Source of the DNA: Chloroflexota bacterium
GTDB taxonomy: Bacteria; Chloroflexota; Anaerolineae; Anaerolineales; Anaerolineaceae
NCBI GenBank assembly: GCA_029265085.1
Contig: JAJUJY010000006.1
Span: 1-64,000 of the forward strand
Reading direction: 5' to 3'
Length of the DNA stretch: 64,000 nucleotides
The stretch's first letter is position 1. Each line of letters starts with the position of its first letter. The notes under the pieces were generated by a model, which saw only the letters and a program-made list of their open reading frames with translations, searched no databases and was not told the DNA's origin. Below are positions 33,454 through 42,110 of this stretch, one piece after another. Position numbers and translations under genes: made by a program.

Positions 33454-33743
33454 GCAGGGAGCTCCAAGAAATTGAAAGCTCCTCACTGGGAAACCAGGCC
33501 TCATTTAGCAACACCTCTTGAATAGGAGGTAATTCTCTTATAAGGTTTGCTAAAAATAGACTGTGAATACAGTTAGCCTGGAAAGTCATATCGCTTCTGA
33601 GCGAGTTCCGGAAAACTCCTTCCCCGAAAAATAGGGAAGTAAAAACTCAGAAGGTTGACTGAGGAAAACAGCGAGGGAAAGCGGGCCGGTTACTTAGAGC
33701 CCCTGCACATTTCACCCCTGATACGGATCAGGGGTGTTTTTTT
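33454..33743 (+). ncRNA. Unidentified structured RNA gene (about 250 nt plus terminator)
   Basis: A non-coding interval with its own promoter and terminator. The ends pair: GCAGGG-A-GCTC (33454-33464) with GAGCCCCTGC (33697-33706), ten pairs and one bulge. Inside, CCAGGC pairs with GCCTGG, closing a subdomain around 33493-33581. That subdomain contains TTAGCAA/TTGCTAA, ACCTC/GAGGT and ACTGT/ACAGT helices. Beyond it are CGCT/AGCG, GAGTT/AACTC, CTTCCC/GGGAAG and CTCAG/CTGAG hairpins, and many GAAA-type loops. No open frame of note lies in it. I could not match it to RNase P, tmRNA, SRP RNA or a riboswitch by their conserved words; 6S RNA is not excluded. It ends just at the stop of the opposite-strand hpt gene. 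Confidence 0.7.
33712..33743 (+). terminator. Intrinsic terminator of the structured RNA
   Basis: CACCCCTGAT (33713-33722), the loop ACGG and ATCAGGGGTG (33727-33736) are followed by seven T. The T-run exists only on the plus strand, which fixes the direction of the RNA. Confidence 0.9.
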
Positions 33744-34338
33744 ATTTTCCCTCACATTCTCGATTGGGTGATATGAGAACATTAGGCTTTAATAAACCAA
33801 TAAACGGAAGATTTCGGTAATGTTCTTGATGATCCAGACCATACCCAACCACAAACCGGTCCGGGAGATCAAATCCTTTATATTTCAATGGGACATTAAT
33901 CAACCGGTTCTTCGATTTATCAAACAAAACACAAACTTCCAGGCTGGCGGGATCCCGTTCTCGCAGAGACCGCAGTAAATAATTAAGAGTCAAACCTGTA
34001 TCAATCACATCTTCAATAAATAAAACATGACGGCCCTGAATAGGCAGTTCCAGATCTTTGACCAAACGGACCATCCCCTTTTTGCGTGCTTCGGTTGTGT
34101 AACTGGTAACTGCCAGAAAATCCACTTCGCTGGGAATCGTGATTGCTCTAAGCAAATCAGCCATCAAGAACAAAACTCCTTTTAAAACGCCCACAAAAAC
34201 AGGACATTTTCCGGCATAATCCTCAGAAATTTGCATTCCTAACTGATGAATTCTTTGTTGAATTTCTGTTTCAGTGATCAGAATTTCTCGGATGTCATTG
34301 GCCATTACACCGTATTCAGCAAGTGTCTTTTCGGTCAT
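33742..34338 (-). CDS. hpt: Hypoxanthine phosphoribosyltransferase (copy 1)
   Basis: Purine salvage enzyme converting hypoxanthine or guanine with PRPP to IMP or GMP; 198 residues. The PRPP loop is HVLFIEDVIDTGLTLNYLL, with GVLKGVLFLMADLLRAI and VDFLAVTSYTTEA upstream and FDLPDRFVVGYGLDHQEHYRNLP (base-binding end) downstream, all in the family order. The start ATG overlaps the preceding stop in an ATGA. A second hpt paralogue is at 35559 on the other strand. This copy ends at the T-run of the structured RNA's terminator. Confidence 0.93.
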   Translation of the reverse strand: MTEKTLAEYGVMANDIREILITETEIQQRIHQLGMQISEDYAGKCPVFVGVLKGVLFLMADLLRAITIPSEVDFLAVTSYTTEARKKGMVRLVKDLELPIQGRHVLFIEDVIDTGLTLNYLLRSLRERDPASLEVCVLFDKSKNRLINVPLKYKGFDLPDRFVVGYGLDHQEHYRNLPFIGLLKPNVLISPNRECEGK

Positions 34339-34718
34339 AGTGTTTTCTTTTGCGCCTCGGTGCCTTGTAATTGATCTGCCTCAGTGAATAAACCATATTT
34401 GACCATTAAATCCCGCATTTCCCTGCGCTTCATCAACTTAATATTAATTTCCGGATACAACTGATTCATTAAGCGAATTTTCTTGTTTTTAATAGAAGAA
34501 AGCTGCGGCCGCAAAGTCGTCAATTCGATATACAAATCTTGCTCTGGCAAATAAAAATCAGGGGTAAAGGCCAGCGTAACGTTTCCGGTTTCATCCCACT
34601 CCAGTGCAAATGTCCGCGGCTCATATTTCCATTGAATCCCATAAAAATCCAATATTCGCGCAAACATATCTTCTGCGGGATGAGAAAATTGTGAATGCTC
34701 TGGTTCAGGCTGTTTCAA
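34335..34718 (-). CDS. Small protein with PD-(D/E)XK-nuclease-like fold
   Basis: About 127 residues, unknown function. The core WKYEPRTFALEWDETGN then LAFTPDFYLPEQDLYIELT and SIKNKKIRLMNQLYPEINIKL follow the strand order of restriction-endonuclease-fold proteins: Asp in PDFYL, Glu in YIELT, then helix and strand. The usual E-x-K lysine is replaced by Thr (ELT), so catalysis is uncertain. I set the start at the TTG at 34718, with GGGGAG six bases upstream. An upstream in-frame TTG at 34769 would overlap the preceding gene. It is translationally coupled to hpt through an ATGA overlap. Confidence 0.65.
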   Translation of the reverse strand: MKQPEPEHSQFSHPAEDMFARILDFYGIQWKYEPRTFALEWDETGNVTLAFTPDFYLPEQDLYIELTTLRPQLSSIKNKKIRLMNQLYPEINIKLMKRREMRDLMVKYGLFTEADQLQGTEAQKKTL

Positions 34719-34743
34719 TGGTTGCTCCCCTGATCGAATATGA

Positions 34744-35316
34744 TTAACGACGAACCTGCTCCAATCCAATCACAGCCTTGTATAACAGTTCAGCAGCAGA
34801 ATCAATCGAGATACGGGCTGTATTGAGAATCACATCGTACAAGGTTGGATCTTCCCATTGAGTTTTATAAAATCGGTTCAGGTAACGTTTCCTTGACCGA
34901 TCGCTAGCCTCAATTTGTGCCTGTGCCGCATCTAAAGCGATCCCCTTTTCTTGCATTATCCGTTCAATGCGTAATTCCAGGGGAGCAATAACTCGAACAT
35001 GCAGCACTCCAGGCCGATCTTTCAGGATGATTTGGCTTCCTCTGCCAACAATCACCACATTTCCCCGTTCAGCCAATTCATGAACAACCTGTTCAACCGC
35101 ATGAAGATAAGCCTGGCATTTTTCTGCTGAAGGGCATAATCCCAACAAACCAAGCTCATCAATCATCGCCAGGGCTACTTCAGGGGCACCAGCACGGATG
35201 GCAGCTTGATTAATCACCTCCCGCCATACAATTTGATATCCCAATAGCTCCGCAGCCTTCTGCCCAATTGGAAATCCAAGACTGCCCATTTCGCGAGAGA
35301 TCGTAATCACACCCAT
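34744..35316 (-). CDS. Cytidylate kinase-like protein
   Basis: A 190-residue P-loop protein of the cytidylate-kinase-like family (Pfam Cytidylate_kin2 type). It begins MGVITISREMGSLGFPIGQK, the family's modified Walker A (usually SRExGSGG). NVVIVGRGSQIILKDRPGVLHVR and the Arg-rich ERIMQEKGI...SDRSRKRYLNRFY lid follow, then LYDVILNTARIS. The true substrate of this family is mostly unknown, and the authentic cmk is not in the window. The ATG at 35316 has GAGG six bases upstream. It is the first gene of a three-gene run with the nuclease-like protein and hpt. Confidence 0.85.
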   Translation of the reverse strand: MGVITISREMGSLGFPIGQKAAELLGYQIVWREVINQAAIRAGAPEVALAMIDELGLLGLCPSAEKCQAYLHAVEQVVHELAERGNVVIVGRGSQIILKDRPGVLHVRVIAPLELRIERIMQEKGIALDAAQAQIEASDRSRKRYLNRFYKTQWEDPTLYDVILNTARISIDSAAELLYKAVIGLEQVRR

Positions 35317-35558
35317 AGCTACCTCACATATCAAACATGAGTAAACAGGTTAACTCTCGTTAGGATCATTATAGCATGCAGAAATCCTCATGGAACACTC
35401 TGCCAATTATGATTCAGCGAGATTACAGCGAAGAATTACCCGGGTGGTAAACCTTATCCAGACAAATTATGGTATCATTTCGTTGGTTGTGGTCTGATCA
35501 ACTCCTGCATCAAAGCAAAAATCACACCCAATCCACATAAAATCAAGAGGGTACGAAA

Positions 35559-36128
35559 TTGGATCCAAGAAATAAATATCCCTACGAATTTATCGGCGAA
35601 GTTTTAATCACCCAGGAAGAAATCGAAAAACGGGTGACCGCACTCGGCGAACAAATCACGGAGGATTATAAAGATTCTGACCGGTTGATGTTATTAGGCT
35701 TATTACGCGGCAGTGTGATGTTTATGACTGACCTCATGCGTAAAATTCACCGGCCAATGACAATGGATTTTATGCTGGTATCCTCTTATAGCGGCACCGA
35801 ATCTTCCGGATTTGTCCGCATCGATTCCGACCACAAATCAAACATTCACAATTGGGATGTGATTCTCATTGATGATATTATCGATTCCGGTTTCACCGTC
35901 CACACGGTGAAAAAATTACTGATGGAAAGAAAACCACGTAGCCTTAAAGTATGTGCGCTGCTCGATAAAAAAGCACGCCATAAAGTAGATATCGATATTG
36001 ATTATTGTGGATTTGAAATTCCGGATTACTTTGTGGTTGGTTATGGTCTGGATATTGACGAAAAGGGCCGTAATCTCCCTTATATCGCATCTGTGGATCT
36101 GGATAAATATAAAGCTTTGTACGGATAG
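35559..36128 (+). CDS. hpt: Hypoxanthine phosphoribosyltransferase (copy 2)
   Basis: A 189-residue phosphoribosyltransferase. It has GLLRGSVMFMTDLMRKI, MDFMLVSSYSG, the PRPP loop VILIDDIIDSGFTVHTV, ALLDKKARHKVDIDID and FEIPDYFVVGYGLDIDEKGRNLP, all classic for HPRT. The PRPP loop has Ser-Gly-Phe where copy 1 has Thr-Gly-Leu. The start is TTG at 35559, with GAGGG seven bases upstream. The phosphofructokinase gene follows 41 nt downstream. Two HPRTs within 1.3 kb on opposite strands suggests old duplication or divided substrate preference. Confidence 0.93.
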   Translation: MDPRNKYPYEFIGEVLITQEEIEKRVTALGEQITEDYKDSDRLMLLGLLRGSVMFMTDLMRKIHRPMTMDFMLVSSYSGTESSGFVRIDSDHKSNIHNWDVILIDDIIDSGFTVHTVKKLLMERKPRSLKVCALLDKKARHKVDIDIDYCGFEIPDYFVVGYGLDIDEKGRNLPYIASVDLDKYKALYG

Positions 36129-36169
36129 CACCCAAAGTTGAAGTGAATAAATCAAGGAGGGTTTCGAAA

Positions 36170-37291
36170 ATGGCAAAAACCATTGGAATTTTAACCATCG
36201 GCGGAGACTGTCCCGGGATCAATGCAGCTATTCGCGGGATTGGCAAAGCCTGTCAGGGCACCTATGGGATCAAGACCATCGGTTTTCAGGACGGTTTTAG
36301 CGGTATGGCCAATGACCTTACCGTTCCAATGGAAGGTGAAGCCCTTTCTGGTATTCTTACCCTGGGTGGAACCATCCTTGGTATCAACCGCGACCGGCCA
36401 AATGCTGTTCCGGAAGGCGGAAAATTGGTGGACCGCACGCGGGAAGTGATTGAGGTATACAAAAAACATAAGCTTGATGCCCTGGTCTGCCTGGGTGGAA
36501 CCGATGCCCAAGAATCGGCCTTCTATTTGATGCAGCAAGGATTAAATGTAATCACCCTGCCATTAACCATTGATAATGACATTCCTGAATCGGACACAAG
36601 CGTTGGGTTCAGCACAGCTGTTGAAGTCGCTGCAGAAGCAATCGACCGTTTACACAGCACAGCCATCAGCCATCACCGCATTATTATTGTTGAGGTGATG
36701 GGACGTGAAACCGGTTGGTTAACTCTGGCAGCTGGCCTGGCAGGCGGCGCGGATGTCATTTTAATCCCAGAAATTCCTTACGATATTCAAAGTGTTGGCA
36801 ACGCCATCCTGGAGCGCAGCAAAAAAGGCAAGCGCTTCAGTCTTGTCGCCGTTTCTGAAGGAGCAATATCCAAAGATACGGTTCAATTTTTTGATACGGC
36901 TCGCCGTGCCAACAAAAGCATGCATCAGGGAGACCAAGTAAACCAGGTTGCAACCAAATTAAACCAACTAGAGAAACAGTCGGCTGGTGATACTTTGCAC
37001 CTGGCCAACCGGTTAGAACATATCACGCAGCTAGAGACCCGTATTACCATTCTGGGTTATTTGCAGCGCGGGGGAACACCCTCCGCAACCGACCGCGTTC
37101 TGGCCACTCAACTGGGCACAGCCTGCGCCTCACACATCCATGAGAACCACTTTGGAATCATGGTCGCCCCAAGCTCCTGCGGAATTGACACCGTTCCATT
37201 AGAGAACATTGCCGGTAAAGTAAAACACGTTCCGTTAAACCATACCTGGGTCAACGGGGCGCGGTTAGTCGGCGTCAGCCTGGGCGATTAA
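36170..37291 (+). CDS. 6-phosphofructokinase, atypical phosphodonor motif
   Basis: Phosphorylates fructose 6-phosphate in glycolysis; 373 residues. Family motifs: ILTIGGDCPGINAAIRG at the N-terminus, LPLTIDNDIPESDTSVGF with the catalytic Asp135, EVMGRETGWLTLAAGL, and LGYLQRGGTPSATDR. The donor-binding positions are unusual. Where ATP enzymes have GGDGS and PPi enzymes GGDDS, this one has GGTDA (109-113). Where they have PGTIDND or PKTIDND, it has Leu132 (PLTIDND). ATP or PPi use therefore cannot be read directly. AGGAGG precedes the chosen ATG at 36170; the upstream frame from 36143 lacks support. Confidence 0.92.
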   Translation: MAKTIGILTIGGDCPGINAAIRGIGKACQGTYGIKTIGFQDGFSGMANDLTVPMEGEALSGILTLGGTILGINRDRPNAVPEGGKLVDRTREVIEVYKKHKLDALVCLGGTDAQESAFYLMQQGLNVITLPLTIDNDIPESDTSVGFSTAVEVAAEAIDRLHSTAISHHRIIIVEVMGRETGWLTLAAGLAGGADVILIPEIPYDIQSVGNAILERSKKGKRFSLVAVSEGAISKDTVQFFDTARRANKSMHQGDQVNQVATKLNQLEKQSAGDTLHLANRLEHITQLETRITILGYLQRGGTPSATDRVLATQLGTACASHIHENHFGIMVAPSSCGIDTVPLENIAGKVKHVPLNHTWVNGARLVGVSLGD

Positions 37292-37305
37292 GGCGAAATC
37301 TGCAA

Positions 37306-39021
37306 GTGTTCTTACCAACCACCCCGCAAGAACTACGCCAACTTGGATGGGATCAACTGGATGTCATCCTGGTTTCTGGTGACAGTTATATAGACAGCCC
37401 GTTTATTGGCGTTGCTGTGATCGGCAAAACTCTCCAAAAGGCTGGATACCGGGTGGGGGTGATTGCGCAGCCGGATACACAATCCGAGGCGGATATTACC
37501 CGCCTGGGAGAACCCCGCTTATTTTGGGGTGTCACGGCTGGCAGCGTTGACTCTTTGGTAGCCAACTACACCGCCACAAAAAAGCGGCGCAAAAGCGATG
37601 ATTACACCCCAGGCGGCTTGAATACCCGCCGTCCGGACCGCGCGACAATCGCCTATACGAATTTGATCCGGCGATTCTTTAAGAACACCCGCCCAATTGT
37701 TTTAGGCGGCATTGAAGCCAGCTTACGCCGGATTGCGCATTACGATTATTGGTCTGACCGGGTGCGCGCTCCCCTGCTATTTGATGCCAAGGCGGATTAT
37801 TTACTTTACGGCATGGCGGAAAAATCAGTGGTTGAGCTGGCCGGCGCATTGAAACAAGGCCAGGATGCACATAATATTCGTGGGTTATGCTATCTTTCGC
37901 GTGAAAAACCGGAAAATTATCTGGAACTGGAGCCTGTCGAACTGGTTCAACAAGATAAAGCTGCGCTCATCCGCATGTTCCATACCTTTTATCAAAACAA
38001 CGACCCAATTACGGCGAAGGGGCTTTGCCAGCGCTATCTCGACCGCTACCTGGTGCAAAATCCACCCCAACCCACACCCACCCAGGTTGAATTGGATGCA
38101 GTCTATGCCCTGTCATATCAGCGCGCCCAACACCCGTATTATGAGCAAATGGGTCCAGTGAAAGCCTTAGAAACCATCCGGTTTTCCATTACCACCCACC
38201 GGGGCTGTTATGGTGAATGCAATTTTTGCGCGATTGCCGTACACGAAGGCCGTACCGTGTACTGGCGCAGTCAGGATTCGATTGTTGCAGAAGCTGAAAC
38301 CATCACCCAATTACCCGGTTTTAAGGGAATTTTGCAAGATGTGGGTGGGCCTACCGCCAATATGTACGGCTACGAATGCGCTAAAAAGCTCAAAAGTGGG
38401 GTCTGCTCCCGCAAACGCTGTGTCTTTCCTGAAGTTTGCAGCCAGATGAAAGTGGATCATACCCAGCAGCGCGATCTGCTTGGCAAACTGCGCCAAATCA
38501 AAGGAATCAAAAAAGTATTTGTCTCCTCCGGTATTCGTTACGACCTGATCTTGTCAGACCGCGAGCATGGATATGCTTATTTACGTGATGTTGTTCGTCA
38601 TCATGTTTCCGGTCAGATGAAAGTTGCCCCAGAGCATGTCGATGATTCGGTTTTGCAGCGGATGGGCAAGCCGGGCAGCGAAGCATTACTCCAATTCAAG
38701 CAAATGTTTGACCAGCTATCCAAAGAAGCTGGAAAGCCGCAGTTCCTGACCTATTACCTGATTGCAGCTTATCCCGGTTGCAGCGAGGCAGAAATGCGCC
38801 GGTTAAAAATATTTGCTGCACAAAAATTGCATATCCATCCCGAGCAGGTGCAGATTTTTACCCCCACACCATCCACCTATGCCAGCCTGATGTATTACAC
38901 CGAAATGGACCCCTTCACCGGTCAAAAATTATTTGTCGAAAAAGATACTGCCCGCAAAGAACGGCAAAAACAAATCGTGGTCGATAAATCAAATCCGTCA
39001 ACTGAGAAACGCCGTGGATAA
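37306..39021 (+). CDS. YgiQ-family radical SAM protein
   Basis: A 571-residue radical SAM protein of the UPF0313/YgiQ family. The [4Fe-4S] cluster motif is GCYGECNFCAI (CxxxCxxC), within the RFSITTHRGCYGECNFC context typical of the family. The N-terminal part has a cobalamin-domain-like Rossmann segment (DVILVSGDSYIDSPFIGVAV, PIVLGGIEASLRRIAHYDYW). The GGPTANMYGYECAKK and RKRCVFPEVCSQM regions hold further conserved Cys. The reaction is unknown. The start is GTG at 37306, 14 nt after phosphofructokinase. Its last 8 nt overlap the methyltransferase gene. Confidence 0.92.
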   Translation: MFLPTTPQELRQLGWDQLDVILVSGDSYIDSPFIGVAVIGKTLQKAGYRVGVIAQPDTQSEADITRLGEPRLFWGVTAGSVDSLVANYTATKKRRKSDDYTPGGLNTRRPDRATIAYTNLIRRFFKNTRPIVLGGIEASLRRIAHYDYWSDRVRAPLLFDAKADYLLYGMAEKSVVELAGALKQGQDAHNIRGLCYLSREKPENYLELEPVELVQQDKAALIRMFHTFYQNNDPITAKGLCQRYLDRYLVQNPPQPTPTQVELDAVYALSYQRAQHPYYEQMGPVKALETIRFSITTHRGCYGECNFCAIAVHEGRTVYWRSQDSIVAEAETITQLPGFKGILQDVGGPTANMYGYECAKKLKSGVCSRKRCVFPEVCSQMKVDHTQQRDLLGKLRQIKGIKKVFVSSGIRYDLILSDREHGYAYLRDVVRHHVSGQMKVAPEHVDDSVLQRMGKPGSEALLQFKQMFDQLSKEAGKPQFLTYYLIAAYPGCSEAEMRRLKIFAAQKLHIHPEQVQIFTPTPSTYASLMYYTEMDPFTGQKLFVEKDTARKERQKQIVVDKSNPSTEKRRG

Positions 39022-40171
39022 AACCAATCTGAACTACTTTGCCGTTACGGCTCCCGGCCTGGCAGCGATCACCGCTGCGGAAATATCCGCCTTGGGGTTA
39101 AAAATCGACAAGCTTCCATCAGGCAAAACGGATCCAGGCGGGGTTAGCTTCCATGGTAATTTCCAGGATTTATACAAAGCTAACCTGCACCTGCGCACGG
39201 CTAACCGGATCTTGGTTCGTTTTGCCAGATTTCCGGCCGTTTCCTTTGCTGAACTTCGCGAGAAGGCAGCCAGGTTATCCTGGGAGATTTATCTCAAAGC
39301 CGGTAGTCCAATTCACATTCGTGTCACCTGCCATAATTCAAAGCTCTACCATTCCGGCGCGGTTGCTGAACGGATTGCCGGAGCAATAGAAGACCGGCTT
39401 AAAGTACCCGTCTCCTCGCAAAAATTAGACGAAGAAACGGATGAGGTTCCTCCGCAATTAATTGCGGTCCGGTTGGATCAAGATGTCTGCACCGTGAGCA
39501 TTGATTCTTCCGGCGCACTGCTAAGCCGCCGCGGCTACCGGTTAGCCCTGGCCAAAGCTCCGCTGCGTGAAACCTTAGCCGCTGCGATGATATTAGCCGC
39601 TAAATGGGATATGAAATCCCCGCTGCTGGATCCATTCTGCGGGTCAGGCACGATTCCGATTGAGGCAGCCTTATTAGCCGGGAATATCGCTCCCGGAAGA
39701 AACCGTCCCTTTGCTTTTATAAATTGGCCGACCTACCGGCCAGAGATCTGGCAAGATTGCCTTCAGGCTGCTGATGAGGCCGTTCAACCGGGTTGTGCCC
39801 CAATTTACGGCTCAGACCGGGATACCGGTGCAGTACAGATGGCCCAGGCCAATGCGGAACGCGCCGGTGTGAGCCAATGGATTCAATTTACCTGTCAGGC
39901 TGTTTCAGCCATTCAGCCTCCGGCCGGGCCGGGTTGGATGGTTACCAATCCTCCGTATGGTGTGCGGGTCAGCCAGGAGAAAGATTTACGCAACCTCTAC
40001 GATCAATTGGGCAAAGTATTGCAGGCCAAATGTCCAGGCTGGCATGCAGCTTACCTGTGCAATGACGAAAAACTTGCCACCCTGACTCGCTTAAACTTTG
40101 AACCCGGCTTATCCTTTATCAACGGCGGCATTCCGGTGAAATTATCCATAGGGACCGTTAAAAAACGCTGA
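39014..40171 (+). CDS. THUMP-domain class I SAM methyltransferase (RlmL/RlmK-like, UPF0020)
   Basis: A 385-residue RNA methyltransferase candidate. Residues 1-155 contain a ferredoxin-like plus THUMP region (NYFAVTAPGLAAITAAEI, HIRVTCHNSKLYHSGAV). Residues 165-385 are a Rossmann MTase with LLDPFCGSGTIPIEAALLAG (SAM motif) and MVTNPPYGVRVS, the NPPY catalytic motif of N-methyltransferases. This fits the 23S rRNA guanine-N2 methyltransferase type (RlmL N-terminal half), though tRNA is possible. The start is GTG at 39014, overlapping the previous stop by 8 nt; an upstream frame from 38933 exists but adds non-family residues. Confidence 0.87.
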   Translation: MDKTNLNYFAVTAPGLAAITAAEISALGLKIDKLPSGKTDPGGVSFHGNFQDLYKANLHLRTANRILVRFARFPAVSFAELREKAARLSWEIYLKAGSPIHIRVTCHNSKLYHSGAVAERIAGAIEDRLKVPVSSQKLDEETDEVPPQLIAVRLDQDVCTVSIDSSGALLSRRGYRLALAKAPLRETLAAAMILAAKWDMKSPLLDPFCGSGTIPIEAALLAGNIAPGRNRPFAFINWPTYRPEIWQDCLQAADEAVQPGCAPIYGSDRDTGAVQMAQANAERAGVSQWIQFTCQAVSAIQPPAGPGWMVTNPPYGVRVSQEKDLRNLYDQLGKVLQAKCPGWHAAYLCNDEKLATLTRLNFEPGLSFINGGIPVKLSIGTVKKR

Positions 40172-40373
40172 TCCCTTACTTCCCTGTTTCAATTGAAACC
40201 GAAAAACTCCCGAATCCGGCGCAACCATCCGGAGTTCTGAGTGTTTAACTCCATGAACCCGGCAAAATTCCTCTGATTTACGGAATCCTGGCATCCATCT
40301 TAAATTCACCAGGAGCCAGGTTTAAAGCAGCCCCTTCTGGCTGTCTTTATCTTGACCAAAAAGGTGTTTCAAA

Positions 40374-42029
40374 ATGACCTCTCCGATTCAAACCACTTTG
40401 CCGCAGGTGCTTTCCATTATTCATTCCAATTTGGCCACCATGCCTGCCTGGCAAGGTCCAACCCAATCGCTTATCCTTGAGAAAAGTGCGATATATTCCG
40501 GTTTACTCGATTTATCTCAGCCGCTTTTTATCCTTGCGAACAATCAAGGGACTGCCTTAAGCCACGACCGCCCATCCAGTTATCTCAACGGCAAGACTGC
40601 GGAATGGTATCTGGCAGCCTCTGCCCCATCCCTTTTGCCAGAAACCCTGGGTGACCCAAATTTCTGCCAATGGTATGGAACCCGTTATGCTTACTACGGC
40701 GGCGCAATGGCCAATGCCATCGCTTCCACCGCAATGGTTATCGCCCTGGGCAAAGCTGGCTTCCTGGGTTCGTTTGGAGCCGCGGGAATGGTTGCACCTC
40801 GTCTTGAAGCCGCCATCCAGGAAATCCAGGCCGCATTACCCAACGGGCCGTATATGTTTAACCTGATCAACAGCCCCAACGAACCAGCCATGGAGCGGCA
40901 TGCCGTAGAGCTGTATTTACAGCACAATGTAACCGCTATCGAAGCATCCGCTTACCTGGATTTAACCATCCCTCTGGTCCATTACCGTGTGGCGGGTTTC
41001 GGTTTATCTCCCACCGGGGAAATTAAAATTCGCAACCGGGTGATTGCCAAAGTGTCACGAAAAGAAGTCGCTCGCCGCTTCTTGGAACCTGCCCCTGCAG
41101 ACATTCTCAACACCTTGCTCCAGGAAGGGAAAATCACGGAATTACAGGCCAAACTGGCTCAATCTTTGCCAATAGCCGATGATATTACCGTGGAAGCCGA
41201 TTCTGGCGGCCATACCGATAACCGTCCGTTGGTTGGCTTGCTGCCTACAATGCTAGCATTGCGGGATGAAATACAAACCAAATATGCTTACGCGCATCCG
41301 GTGCGAATTGGCGCGGGAGGCGGCATCAGCACCCCTGAATCCGCCCTGGCTGCCTTCATGATGGGCGCTGCCTACATCGTCACCGGGTCGATCAACCAGG
41401 CCTGTGTAGAATCAGGCGCATCCGAGCATACCAAGAACCTCCTCGCCCAGGCCGATATGGCCGATGTGACAATGGCTCCCGCCGCGGATATGTTTGAAAT
41501 GGGCGTAAAAGTGCAACTGCTCAAACGCGGCACAATGTTCCCCATTCGCGCCCAAAAGCTGTATGAAATTTATTCCCGCTACAACTCCATTGAAGAAATC
41601 CCCGCGGACGAAGCTGAGAAAATTCAACGCACCATTTTAAAACGCTCCTTCGCTGAAATTTGGACTGATACGGTGACATTCTTCTCCGAACGCGATCCAC
41701 GCCAGATTGAACGCGCTGAGCGTGATCCCCACCAAAAAATGGCGCTGATCTTCCGCTGGTATCTGGGTTTATCTTCGCGCTGGTCAAATTCCGGAGAAAA
41801 GGGCCGCGAGATGGATTACCAGATCTGGTGCGGGCCTTCTATGGGATCTTTTAACGAGTGGACACGCGGCACCTATCTGGCAGAACCCGCAAACCGGCAC
41901 GTTGTAGATGCAGCCATGCACATCATGACCGGTGCTGCCTACCTGGCCCGCCTGCGCATGTTGGAACTGCAAGGGGTGCGCTTTCCAGTTGAGTTATTGC
42001 GCTACATCCCGACACAGCCCATCGCCTGA
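40374..42029 (+). CDS. pfaD: PfaD-family FMN enoyl reductase
   Basis: Trans-acting enoyl reductase of PUFA and related polyketide synthases, related to 2-nitropropane dioxygenase; 551 residues. Landmarks are MVIALGKAGFLGSFGAAGM, YMFNLINSPNEPAMERHAVE, ADSGGHTDNRPLVGLLP, RIGAGGGISTPESALAAFMMG and DVTMAPAADMFEMGVKVQLL, then the PfaD-specific tail MDYQIWCGPSMGSFNEWT. It should reduce the enoyl intermediates made on the synthase at 42896-51478. That synthase has no enoyl reductase domain of its own. The gene converges on the synthase operon and ends in a strong terminator. AAGGTG precedes the ATG. Confidence 0.95.
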   Translation: MTSPIQTTLPQVLSIIHSNLATMPAWQGPTQSLILEKSAIYSGLLDLSQPLFILANNQGTALSHDRPSSYLNGKTAEWYLAASAPSLLPETLGDPNFCQWYGTRYAYYGGAMANAIASTAMVIALGKAGFLGSFGAAGMVAPRLEAAIQEIQAALPNGPYMFNLINSPNEPAMERHAVELYLQHNVTAIEASAYLDLTIPLVHYRVAGFGLSPTGEIKIRNRVIAKVSRKEVARRFLEPAPADILNTLLQEGKITELQAKLAQSLPIADDITVEADSGGHTDNRPLVGLLPTMLALRDEIQTKYAYAHPVRIGAGGGISTPESALAAFMMGAAYIVTGSINQACVESGASEHTKNLLAQADMADVTMAPAADMFEMGVKVQLLKRGTMFPIRAQKLYEIYSRYNSIEEIPADEAEKIQRTILKRSFAEIWTDTVTFFSERDPRQIERAERDPHQKMALIFRWYLGLSSRWSNSGEKGREMDYQIWCGPSMGSFNEWTRGTYLAEPANRHVVDAAMHIMTGAAYLARLRMLELQGVRFPVELLRYIPTQPIA

Positions 42030-42046
42030 TCTGCAAATCATTGGTA

Positions 42047-42095
42047 AAAAAAAACAGACCGGAAATCTCTATTTTGAGACCGGTCTGTTTTTTTA
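42047..42095. terminator. Bidirectional terminator between pfaD and the synthase operon
   Basis: AAAAAAACAGACCGG (42048-42062) pairs with CCGGTCTGTTTTTTT (42080-42094). A/T runs on both sides serve the convergent pfaD and phosphopantetheinyl transferase genes. Confidence 0.9.
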
Positions 42096-42110
42096 TGTTA
42101 TGGAAAAATG

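Noticed and set aside
33454..33706. RNase P RNA, tmRNA, SRP RNA or a T-box/lysine/cobalamin riboswitch
   Set aside because: Conserved words such as GAGGAAAGUCC, the tmRNA acceptor end, GGAAGG-AGCA or AGGGUGGUACC were not found. It has its own terminator and faces the wrong way to control hpt.
40187..40345. Possible riboswitch or strong terminator between the methyltransferase gene and pfaD
   Set aside because: Only a short GTTTCAATTGAAAC palindrome and a weak CAGCC/GGCTG hairpin without a proper T-run are present; nothing supports a defined element.
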